DNA of 64,000 nt, taken from positions 789,501-853,500 of the forward strand of contig JACVVK020000197.1 of assembly GCA_018292915.2 (NCBI GenBank), read 5' to 3'. This document shows positions 26,147 through 38,400 of this stretch, piece after piece. Made by a program: the position numbers and the translations under genes. Positions within the stretch are counted from its first letter, which is position 1; every line of letters starts with the position of its first letter. The notes beneath the pieces are model-generated. The model ran no database searches. It saw nothing but the letters and a program-made list of their open reading frames with translations, and was not told the DNA's origin. This DNA is from Batillaria attramentaria. Its lineage: Eukaryota; Mollusca; Gastropoda; Batillariidae.

Positions 26147-26444
26147 ATGAGGTTCTTGAAGAGGTTCCATGCTGATGACCTGTGGCTTTCTCTGATACTG
26201 TGACCACCACAAGCATGGGATAGCAGCGCCGGCCGGCCGACCACTGAGGGGTTAACAGTCAAGCGACACTGTGACAACTCCATACAAACTGTAGGGGTTT
26301 TCTGCTCTCTGTATACTCTCTGTCAACTCCTCACACCAAGTTGACCTGACGTCAGGATGGCCGCTGTCGGCTGTTGACTTTACGGGGACAAGGTGTGAGC
26401 CGGGCAGGTGGACTAGAGTTGTGAGGCATGCGTCCTGAGTCACA
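26147..26444 (+). other. Probable 5' UTR part of the receptor exon 1, with an upstream ORF
   Basis: A strong acceptor (pyrimidine-rich tract, then TTTGTTTACAG) ends at 26146. It suggests that the exon holding the start codon begins at 26147 and that at least one noncoding exon lies upstream, which I could not place. The exon would open directly with an ATG whose 18-codon frame stops at 26201-26203, well before the receptor start. This is an inference from splice signals only. Confidence 0.5.
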
Positions 26445-26547
26445 ATGGCAACGCACGACTGGAAAGGTCTGGTGACGCTTCTGACCTTCACCTTCCTATT
26501 GCTGTGCTGCAGCTGTGGCAGCTCCATCTTTTATGATGAACTGGGAG
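26445..26547 (+). CDS. Receptor coding exon 1: signal peptide
   Basis: Encodes residues 1-34 and one base of codon 35. A charged start (THDWKG) is followed by a hydrophobic run (residues 9-24) rich in Leu, Phe and Cys, then small residues suited to signal-peptidase cleavage. It ends at GGAG|GTGAGC in phase 1. Its last 17 bases and the donor are the unit of the tandem array that follows. Confidence 0.9.
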
Positions 26548-29412
26548 GTGAGCAATTATGATGAACTGGGAGGTGAGCAATTATGATGAACTGGGAGGTG
26601 AGCAGTTATGATGAACTGGGAGGTGAGCAATTATGATGAACTGGGAGGTGAGCAATTATGATCAGTGAACTGGGAGGTGAGCAATTATGATGAACTGGGA
26701 GGTGAGCAATTATGATGAACTGGGAGGTGAGCAATTATGATGAACTGGGAGGTGAGCAATTATGATGAACTGGGAGGTGAGCAATCAGTTATGATGAACT
26801 GGGAGGTGAGCAGTTATGATGAACTGGGAGGTGAGCAATCAGTTATGATGAACTGGGAGGTGAGCAATCAGTTATGATGAACTGGGAGGTGAGCAATTAT
26901 GATGAACTGGGAGGTGAGCAATCAGTTATGATGAACTGGGAGGTGAGCAATTATGATGAACTGGGAGGTGAGCAATTATGATGAACTGGGAGGTGAGCAA
27001 TTATGATGAACTGGGAGGTGAGCAGTTATGATGAACTGGGAGGTGAGCAATTATGATGAACTGGGAGGTGAGCAATTGTGATGAACTGGGAGGTGAGCTA
27101 TCAGTTATGATGAACTGGGAGGTGAGCAATCAGTTATGATGAACTGGGAGGTGAGCAATTGTGATGAACTGGGAGGTGAGCAATTATGATGAACTGGGAG
27201 GTGAGCAAAGTGTCGGCTGAACCAACAGAACTTTTGGGATGAAAGGTTGAGTCGAATCCAAAGTCAACAAAAGTCAGATGAAATTTTGAGCCTGAATTGT
27301 GTTGGATTTTTTTTCGGAGAGCTTTGCAATCTTAGGAAAGCAAGTCTATCTTTATTAATTCAGTCTTAACCTAAAACAATAACAACAACATCTAGATTGT
27401 GATACATCCTACATGTATTGTGTATACATGAGGTCAAACAGGAGATGTGTATTTTTGCAAATGGTGAAGGTTAGAGAGAATAATGAATGTTCCTACTTCA
27501 TACAGTGGTTACTCCAGATGACCCAAAGCCTTTTGTGGGAGAAAACCTCACACTGTTCTGCAACTTGACCAAACACACGATCCAGGAGAATTCTTCCCGC
27601 TTGTACTTCTCACACAATGGAGACAGAATCGGGTCTCAGTATGTGGACATCATCAACTCCAGGACCATTCGTCTGCGTTACCCAGTCACAACGCTGGACG
27701 ACGAGGGGCTGTTTATGTGCTGGCTGAATAACATACATAACGACCAGGAGACTGTTGGCATGCAGTTTGTTCAAACTGATTGTACGTGTAATGATCATTG
27801 TAATATTCATTGAATAATAATGACATGATAATTACATGAGATTATAGACACATTCCGTATAACAGTAAATAGTACATGTACTGATATGCTTCTGATAATT
27901 AGACGAGGTTATGGAAACCTACCAGTGTAATGATATAATGTAATAGTAAATACATGTACCTGTAGTGTACATGTAGTGTGTATTGATGTAAGTTCTTCAC
28001 CCAGTTACTTGGTACAGAGCACCGCACATTGAGACCCAGCATGCACATTCGTGTGAATCCCACGCATTCACTCACACACAGGCCCCCAGCAGAATGTCGT
28101 GATAATCGTGTGATGCGAAGGGTCAGACAGGCTTCTCCAGTAAAACATTCAGTAAAACTGGACTGATCAGATATTCAGATTTTCTACCTCTCTGCAAGAC
28201 CCTTAGAGATCATACTTGGAGAGAATAGCATTGAATGGAAACATAAGTCAGTGCCTCATGTCAACATTTGCAGACAGTGGGTGGATCCAGATATTCACTG
28301 TGCACCATCTGTCTGTCTGTCTGTCTGTCTCACTGTCTGTCTGTGTGTCTGTCTGTGTGTCTGTCTGTGCATCTGTCTGTGCATCTCTCTGTCTTTCTGC
28401 AGACACATCAAGTTCCTTGGTCTCATTTATTGATATACTTGTTTATTTGTTTGTTAATAATGTGTTATTAGATCAGCCAGTGAATGTGACATCTGTCAAC
28501 TGCACTGTGTATAACTGGAAGAACATGACGTGTCGCTGGGATCTCCGACGTAACTACAAGCACAAGGAGAACATGGAAGTCAGCCTTGTGTGGACAATCA
28601 GGTAACACACACACACTACTACCTGCTGCAGTAGTTACTGGACAGTTGCAGTGACAGTGGGGTCTCCATAGTCTCGATAAACAAATGTACATGTACCTGT
28701 TAGTTTCATCATTTCTCTTGGGGTGCGGCCACTCAGGCCTTATTATCGACAGTCTTAGTGAGTTTGTTACTACTGTGTGTGCTCCAGTGTATGTAGAATT
28801 GGATTCTTAGTGTCCCCTCCCCTCACCCCCCCCCCCCATCCCTCCCCCCACCCTTCCATCCCCCCATTCTGCTGAAAGTGCACATGTACCAATGAAACAC
28901 CTTCAGGACTTTGCCACGTGAATTTTCATAATTCTGTAATTTGCTAAACCCTGTTTTTCATCAGAAAGTACTTGAATGTCTTTTCCTGTTAAAGGAGTTT
29001 GTTGGATGTACATGTACATTAATAAGTACTTATTTACAAATCGTTTACTGGCTTCGGTTGTAGTGTAGAAATTAACTTTCTGAATGAACATGTCTTTAAA
29101 CTGAGGTTGTGTATTTCAGTTTAAGATATCTCTCAACTTTTGTTTGCGTACACATAGCAGATCGACTCAATCATTTTGTTTCCAGTGACTTTGATTTAAA
29201 GATCTTTCCATCCTGAAACAGTTGGTGTTTATACTTGTTTTGCTGGTTTTTTTAATTGGTGCAAGTGGAAATTTTGTACAAAAATGGCTCAAGTATATGG
29301 GTGCTGGTACTTTTAAAATAAGTGCTGGGGGGAGGGGGGGGGGGCATAGCCAGTTGTAGTTACAGCTGCACAACATGCAGGATCATAATGATATAGTGTC
29401 ACATGTACCAAA

Positions 29413-29466
<54 letters not shown>

Positions 29467-32400
29467 AGGAACCACTTACAATTAACATGTAGAGCATCTG
29501 GGTGCACTAGAGAGTGAAAACTGTGTTTAGTTGTATATATTACACTATGGTTTGTCAGTTAATTCCGTCACATGATTTCCCTTTTCAGCGGGATACAGAA
29601 AGACTGTCCCATTCTGACACCAACGTCTTGCACGTGGCCGGGACAGCTTGGTCACGATCACGATGTCACGGACATGTACCTGCCTGGCTCTGTTTACATT
29701 ATGACTGTTCAAGTTGTCAACAAGGCCAGACAAGTATCGGCCACATCAAATCCACCATTTAGAATTGTGTCCTCACAGTTTGGTAAGGTTCACTTGTTAT
29801 TGTTGATCTTGTTGTTGTTGTTGTTGTTAACCTTTACCTGCCAAGTACATGTAGATGTCAGCTGACTTACTGTTTTATTGTCACACCATTACTGTAGGTG
29901 CTTATTGTGTGTAAGTGGTGCATGTACTCTCACTGTATGACGTCCAGCACTGATCACATTAAACACGTCAGAACAATGTGTGAACCATGTGATACAGACT
30001 TGTATCTGTATGTGTAACCCATTCCTGTTTGTAGCGGATTAGACGTTTAGCCAGTACATTCTGTAACACCCTAAACAAGATTGACAGGGGTCATAAGGCA
30101 GGACTTGTCGGCAGCCTAAGGGAGCTAACTCTGCCTGCACACGTAGCCTGATGCACATTATCACTCTCTGGGGCACAGAGTCTTTCAGCGGAAAGTACCT
30201 CTGTGCACAGTGGGGAAATGGCGCTCACTGCGCTACCGTGACGGGCCTAAATTGTCTCGGTGCTCTCAAACACAAGGTCGCGCACTATGTCATCCTTGAC
30301 CAGCTTTGAACCCAGAGGGATCCTCAGTGGCGCAAGTGATGGCAGGCTGTCTTCAGAGTGAAAGTAGGCGTGTTTCTGAATCAGAGACATACATAACATG
30401 TCTCTGTCTGAATGGACAGATCTATTATTACATTCAGTCCTAGAGCACGGTTGTGTATGCTTTTGTAATCGTCTCTTATTCCACCACAAGGCAGACCTGT
30501 ACGTGATCGTCTGCACCGTGCAATAATACTTGCCTGTAGAGTGCAACACCCTTGCCTGTCAGAGTGCAACCCCCTTGCCGTTTACTCACATCCTGTTGGA
30601 TCAGTGTACCTCGTAAACAGTGCCATCAAAGCGCAACAATAATTGTCCGCTGGCAAAGATTTTGCCCAAACGAAAAGTGGTCGGATATTCAAGACTTCGT
30701 TTCAAATCGAATCATATGACACACAAGTCTCTGCTTTTCTAAAAAAAAATCGCCATTTTTTAAAATGGCGCTGGGTGTAAGCAGTCACATTTTCACGCCC
30801 CGCCGAAAAGGGACTGCACTCTGGAGTCTAGCACATTATGTACAGGTGTTATCTCCCCTGGGCGCTTACCCTGCTTTCACAAAACACAGGCATTTGTCTA
30901 GAGCAGAGTTTTACACATTATATAGACATCCAAGGGGTTAACAGTTTCTTTTCCTGTTTGTGTTCCAGTGAAACCAGATGCTGTGCGTGACCTGCATGTG
31001 AGTGGGAAAAACGCAACGTGTCTCAACCTGACATGGACGCACTCGGACAGGACCAGCAGGAAACTGGCACTCGTCCAGTATTTTTCCGAGTGGAATCAGG
31101 GGAACTGGACAAACGTGAGTATCAGTTAAGTTTACTGATGATGAACACTTCTGGTAGATCTGACACCTTGTTCCTGTATAAACAGTTTTCTCAGTGCAGC
31201 GCCACCTATTTCGTTATTGGTACAATTGTTACGTTGTGTGGAGGTTCGCTTCATTTCTCTTTCATCTGTACATCATTTGCAGCTGCCACTGAAGCCGTTC
31301 AGGAGCCGAGGCGTACGAGTGTCCATCTGCGACCTGACCCCCTTCACGGACTACACGATCCGTATCGGGGTGTGGCCGGAAGGTCGACCGGGACAGCAGG
31401 TGGGGTTCCGCAGCGACTGGGAATACAAGACCGTGCGCACCGATTCTTCAGGTAATACATGTCACCATAGCAAACAGTTTTAGCCGGTCAGAAAGTAGGT
31501 TACACTCTGCTCGGATCACGTATTTAGCAGAGGAAGATGTTTGCACAGTATAATTTGCGATGGTTCGTGTGTTCATGAGCACTTAGTACTTATTTGCAGA
31601 TATCCAGTAGTATTTATAGAGGTTTGCTTTTTCAGTTTGATTGTGGTTTTGTTTTTTGTGTTTTGTTTAAGATGTACATACTTGATTACATAGTTCCCGT
31701 AATCATACATATCATGTTTCAGTGCCAGAAGTGGGTCCCGCAATGTGTACTGGGTGTTTCACAGATTTACCATCTACATCCGACCAGCGCAAGATTATCA
31801 TTTACTGGAAGGTAACTGTCTACAACACAACCAGCTTGACTAAACCGCCATCTTGGTTCTGCCATCTTGGTTCTGCTGTCTGAACAGTGATCATACATGA
31901 CTACTGTGACGACACTCGTAGGTTGACCTTGGCGGATTACAAAGCACGACACGGTTCACACCGGAGCCAAGTTATATTAGTCCGTTGTTGCTATGGTAAA
32001 GGCTAGATCAGGGCCTGACTTTGTCTGCTGACTCCAACATTAAATAATTAAATGACTCCAACATTAAATAATTAAACGACTCCAACATTAAATAATTAAA
32101 CAACTCCAACATTAAGTAATTAAATGACTCCTATATAAAATAATCCTGTGTTTATTCTACTATCATTCGTGCAGCACATTCCTTGGCCCCTTCGCTATAG
32201 CACGATACGTGGGTACCACCTCCACATTCCAGAGAGCAACGCCAACTCCACTGTGGCCAACTGTAACTTTACAGACGCCAACAACACGTCGTGTCTGTTG
32301 GCACTACAGCCTGACCGTGCCTACACGTTACAGCTGTATGCTATCACCATGAAGAACGAGCGGTCACGAAGCTTTTCTGCCATACATCTCACGTCCATTG

Positions 32401-35400
32401 CACAGAGTGAGTATATACACTCAGGAACTTTTTTTCCATTTATCTCACATCAGTTACACAAAGTGAGCGTGTACACTTCAGAACTTGTCTTCCATACATC
32501 ACACATTCATTGCACAAAGTGAGCGTGTACACTTCAGAACTTGTCTTCCATACATCACACATTCATTGCACAAAGTGAGCGTGTACACTTCAGAACTTGT
32601 CTTCCATACATCACACATTCATTGCACAAAGTGAGAGTGTACACTTCAGAACTTGTCTTCCATACATCACACATTCATTGCACAAAGTGAGCGTGTACAC
32701 TTCAGAACTTGTCTTCCATACATCTCACATTCATTGCACAAAGTGAGCGTGTACACTTCAGAACTTGTCTTCCATACATCTCACATTCATTGCACAAAGT
32801 GAGCGTGTACACTTCAGAACTTGTCTTCCATACATCACACATTCATTGCACAAAGTGAGCGTGTACACTTCAGAACTTGTCTTCCATACATCACACATTC
32901 ATTGCACAAAGTGAGCGTGTACACTTCAGAACTTGTCTTCCATACATCACACATTCATTGCACAAAGTGAGCGTGTACACTTCAGAACTTGTCTTCCATA
33001 CATCTCACATTCATTGCAGAAAGTGAGCGTGTACACTTCAGAACTTGTCTTCCATACATCTCACATCAGTTACACAAAGTGAGAGTGTACACTTCAGAAC
33101 TTGTCTTCCATACATCTCACATTCATTGCACAAAGTGAGCGTGTACACTTCAGAACTTGTCTTCCATACATCTCACATTCATTGCACAAAGTGAGCGTGT
33201 ACACTTCAGAACTTGTCTTCCATACATCACACATTCATTGCACAAAGTGAGCGTGTACACTTCAGAACTTGTCTTCCATACATCACACATTCATTGCACA
33301 AAGTGAGCGTGTACACTTCAGAACTTGTCTTCCATACATCACACATTCATTGCACAAAGTGAGCGTGTACACTTCAGAACTTGTCTTCCATACATCACAC
33401 ATTCATTGCACAAAGTGAACGTGTACACTTCAGAACTTGTCTTCCATACATCTCACATTCATTGCACAAAGTGAGCGTGTACACTTCAGATGTGTATACA
33501 CTTTGCATAACCAGCAAACTAAATGTGTTTGTGTTGCTCATTCAGATTGATGATTTACTGCACCATGATCACAGCTACTTCATCATCTCCACACACAGTT
33601 GTTAATAAGTTATTGTTATTGTTCACCATGATGACAGCTACTTCATCACCTCCTCACACAGTTGTTAATAAGTTATTGTTATTGTTCACCATGATCACAG
33701 CTACTTCATCACCTCCACACAGTTGTTAATAAGTTATTGTTATTGTTCACCATGATCACAGCTACTTCATCATCTCCACACACAGTTGTTAATAAGTTAT
33801 TGTTATTGTTCACCATGATCACAGCTACTTCATCATCTCCACACAGTTGTTAATAAGTTATTGTTATTGTTCACCATGATCACAGCTACTTCATCACCTC
33901 CACACACAGTTGTTAATAAGTTATTGTTATTGTTCACCATGATGACAGCTACTTCATCATCTCCACACACAGTTGTTAATAAGTTATTGTTATTGTTCAC
34001 CATGATCACAGCTACTTCATCATCTCCACACAGTTGTTAATAAGTTATTGTTATTGTTCACCATGATGACAGCTACTTCATCACCTCCACACAGTTGTTA
34101 ATAAGTTATTGTTATTGTTCACCATGATCACAGCTACTTCATCATCTCCACACAGTTGTTAATAAGTTATTGTTATTGTTCACCATGATCACAGCTACTT
34201 CATCATCTCCACACAGTTGTTAATAAGTTATTGTTATTGTTCACCATGATCACAGCTACTTCATCATCTCCACACAGTTGTTAATAAGTTATTGTTATTG
34301 TTCACCATGATCACAGCTACTTCATCATCTCCACACAGTTGTTAATAAGTTATTGTTATTGTTCACCATGATCACAGCTACTTCATCACCTCCACACAGT
34401 TGTTAATAAGTTATTGTTATTGTTCACCATGATGACAGCTACTTCATCACCTCCACACACAGTTGTTAATAAGTTATTGTTATTGTTCACCATGATCACA
34501 GCTACTTCATCATCTCCACACAGTTGTTAATAAGTTATTGTTATTGTTCACCATGATCACAGCTACTTCATCACCTCCACACACAGTTGTTAATAAGTTA
34601 TTGTTATTGTTCACCATGATGACAGCTACTTCATCATCTCCACACACAGTTGTTAATAAGTTATTGTTATTGTTCACCATGATCACAGCTACTTCATCAT
34701 CTCCACACAGTTGTTAATAAGTTATTGTTATTGTTCACCATTATGACAGCTACTTCATCATCTCCACACACAGTTGTTAATAAGTTATTGTTATTGTTCA
34801 CCATTATGACAGCTACTTCATCATCTCCACACAGTTGTTAATAAGTTATTGTTATTGTTCACCATGATCACAGCTACTTCATCATCTCCACACACAGTTG
34901 TTAATAAGTTATTGTTATTGTTCACCATGATGACAGCTACTTCATCATCTCCACACAGTTGTTAATAAGTTATTGTTATTGTTCACCATGATCACAGCTA
35001 CTTCATCACCTCCACACACAGTTGTTAATAAGTTATTGTTATTGTTCACCATGATGACAGCTACTTCATCATCTCCACACACAGTTGTTAATAAGTTATT
35101 GTTATTGTTCACCATGATCACAGCTACTTCATCACCTCCACACAGTTGTTAATAAGTTATTGTTATTGTTCACCATGATGACAGCTACTTCATCATCTCC
35201 ACACAGTTGTTAATAAGTTATTGTTATTGTTCACCATGATGACAGCTACTTCATCACCTCCACACAGTTGTTAATAAGTTATTGTTATTGTTCACCATGA
35301 TGACAGCTACTTCATCACCTCCACACACAGTTGTTAATAAGTTATTGTTATTGTTCACCATGATGACAGCTACTTCATCATCTCCACACACAGTTGTTAA

Positions 35401-38400
35401 TAAGTTATTGTTATTGTTCACCATGATGACAGCTACTTCATCACCTCCACACAGTTGTTAATAAGTTATTGTTATTGTTCACCATGATCACAGCTACTTC
35501 ATCACCTCCACACAGTTGTTAATAAGTTATTGTTATTGTTCACCATGATGACAGCTACTTCATCATCTCCACACAGTTGTTAATAAGTTATTGTTATTGT
35601 TCACCATGATGACAGCTACTTCATCACCTCCACACACAGTTGTTAATAAGTTATTGTTATTGTTCACCATGATGACAGCTACTTCATCATCTCCACACAC
35701 AGTTGTTAATAAGTTATTGTTATTGTTCACCATGATCACAGCTACTTCATCACCTCCACACACAGTTGTTAATAAGTTATTGTTATTGTTCACCATGATC
35801 ACAGCTACTTCATCACCTCCACACAGTTGTTAATAAGTTATTGTTATTGTTCACCATGATCACAGCTACTTCATCATCTCCACACACAGTTGTTAATAAG
35901 TTATTGTTATTGTTCACCATGATCACAGCTACTTCATCACCTCCACACAGTTGTTAATAAGTTATTGTTATTGTTCACCATGATTTTCAGAGCCACCCGC
36001 CCCCAGTTCCTTCGTGGTGGAGACACAGAGAAAATGGAATGCGTCCACAGGGGAGTTTTACTTGCGATGGTCTGGTCAACCCAACACCTGGCGGTACCAG
36101 GTCACGTGGTGTCGTGGATCACGCACCAACCAAATGTGTGATGTGAGGCTTGCTTTTGGTATTTATTTTATTTATGGAAGTTCCACACGTTTTCCCGAAA
36201 CCGCCTTATCATTAGGTAACCTAGACATGGATTTTTCACTTACTCGATGCAGAAGAACTGGTGTGTCCCTCCCTGGATTTGGGGCCCAGAGAATATCAAG
36301 TCATAATATACATGTACCATCAAGTGCAGATTGTGGATAGTGAAGGCCTCAGCTGACAGGAGTGATAGTGGAAGAGGGGAGGGGGGAAACAGTAGAGTTT
36401 ATGAATAACGATACATGTATTTTGATCCTGCAGGATGAACCAGAATGGGAAGACTTGGCGGGCGACGCCACACAATTTACGCTGTCTGTCAAGAGGAGAG
36501 AAAAGAACCTCCCAAGGAAGGGAGATAATCAGGAAGACTACCTGGTGGGTGTGTCGCGACAAGTGATGCACGATGGTCACATCGTCAGCAGCGGAATCGT
36601 GTGGGCCAGATGTATCTACCTGCAAGGAGAAGGTGGGCTCTGCCTCTATTTGTTGATAACATTTGGCTAGTAACATGAGACATGCTGCGACATGCGGTGA
36701 ACTATAATAACAATGGCCAAGGTTTGCACACAATACGTCTGTCTCCTGTCTCTTTAAACCAGTGAACTATAATAACAATGGCCAAGGTTTGCACACAATA
36801 CGTCTGTCTCCTGTCTCTTTAAACCAGTGAATTATAAATAACAATGGCCAAGGTTTGCACACAATACGTCTGTCTCCTGTCTCTTTAAACCAGTGAACTA
36901 TAAATAACAATGGCCAAGGTTTGCACACAATACGTCTGTCTCCTGTCTCTTTAAACCAGTGAACTATAAATAACAATGGCCAAGGTTTGCACACAATACG
37001 TCTGTCTCCTGTCTCTTTAAACCAGTGAACTATAAATAACAATGGCCAAGGTTTGCACACAATACGTCTGTCTCCTGTCTCTTTAAACCAGTGAACTATA
37101 ATAACAATGGCCAAGGTTTGCACACAATACGTCTGTCTCCTGTCTCTTTAAACCAGTGAACTATAAATAACAATGGCCAAGGTTTGCACACAATACGTCT
37201 GTCTCGTGTCTCTTTAAACCAGTGAACTATAATAACAATGGCCAAGGTTTGCACACAATACGTCTGTCTCCTGTCTCTTTAAACCAGTTTTTCTACGGTC
37301 AGTACACTTCAGCCTTGTTTCTGTATATGATAGACAGTGTGCAGCCTTGTTTCTGTATATGATAGACAGTGTGCAGCCTTGTTTCTGTATATGATAGACA
37401 GTGTGCAGCCTTGTTTCTGTATATGATAGACAGTGTGCAGCCTTGTTTCTGTATATGATAGACAGTGTGCAGCCTTCATGGTCGTATGATTCTCATGTGC
37501 ATTGTTCACTACTTCTCATACGTCTTCTTCCCTGCTTTTCCAGTGCCGATGCCGCCAGAAAATGTGAATTTTGCGGAGGTTCAGAGGGCGGGCAGTCTGT
37601 CGGTGATATGGGATCGTGGGGAGTGCAGTACCAATAACGTGTACATCCTGCGTTATGTCGTGTACTACTGCCAGACTGACACCAACAACAAGTGTAAAGG
37701 TTAGTACTGGTGACCATCGTAGTAATGATCGATAACAGTTTGTTTAAACTTATCTCTTTCTTCACGTCTTTGTGCGTGTGACCACATTCACATAAAAAAG
37801 TAAACTCAGTCACAGAAGAATGGTTTTACGAATTTCAGGAAAAGTGCGGAAGGCGAATGTGACGGACAACAACAGCATATTGTTGGATAACTTGGAGCCG
37901 GGGATGTACTACCGAGTGAGCGTGTCCGCCGTGTCCGAGTGGGGCGAGGGGCAGCAGAGTCAGCCCCCCATCTACGCCAGAGTGACCACCGCAGAACAAG
38001 GTGCGTAGTGCACTGATCATCTTAGGGTCTTTGAGTTTAACATCCAAAGTGTGGAACACTGAAAGACAATTTACAAGCTGCATTAAAGTTTTAATTAGTC
38101 ATGAACACAGTCTTGTTCTTGTAAGGCGCTACAGTACCAGCTGAACTGCAATGTCTACAGTTTCTTTTCTTGAGGGTGTCAAGTAGCTCTTGAAGCAGAA
38201 AGTTTATTTGGGACGTCCCTGTTGAATTGAAGTTACGGATGGAGAGAACAAGTGGCCATCGATCTGTCTCACTATCCTGGTACACGTGCTTTAAGTTTAG
38301 GATGGAGAGAACAAGTGGCCATCGATCTGTCTCACTATCCTGGTACACGTGCCTTAAGTTTAGGATGGAGAGAACAAGTGGCCATCGATCTGTCTCACTA

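Noticed and set aside
30247..30549. 100-codon minus-strand frame in receptor intron 4
   Set aside because: It looks less repetitive than others, but I recognise no domain and saw no splice partner. It could be an old repeat fragment.
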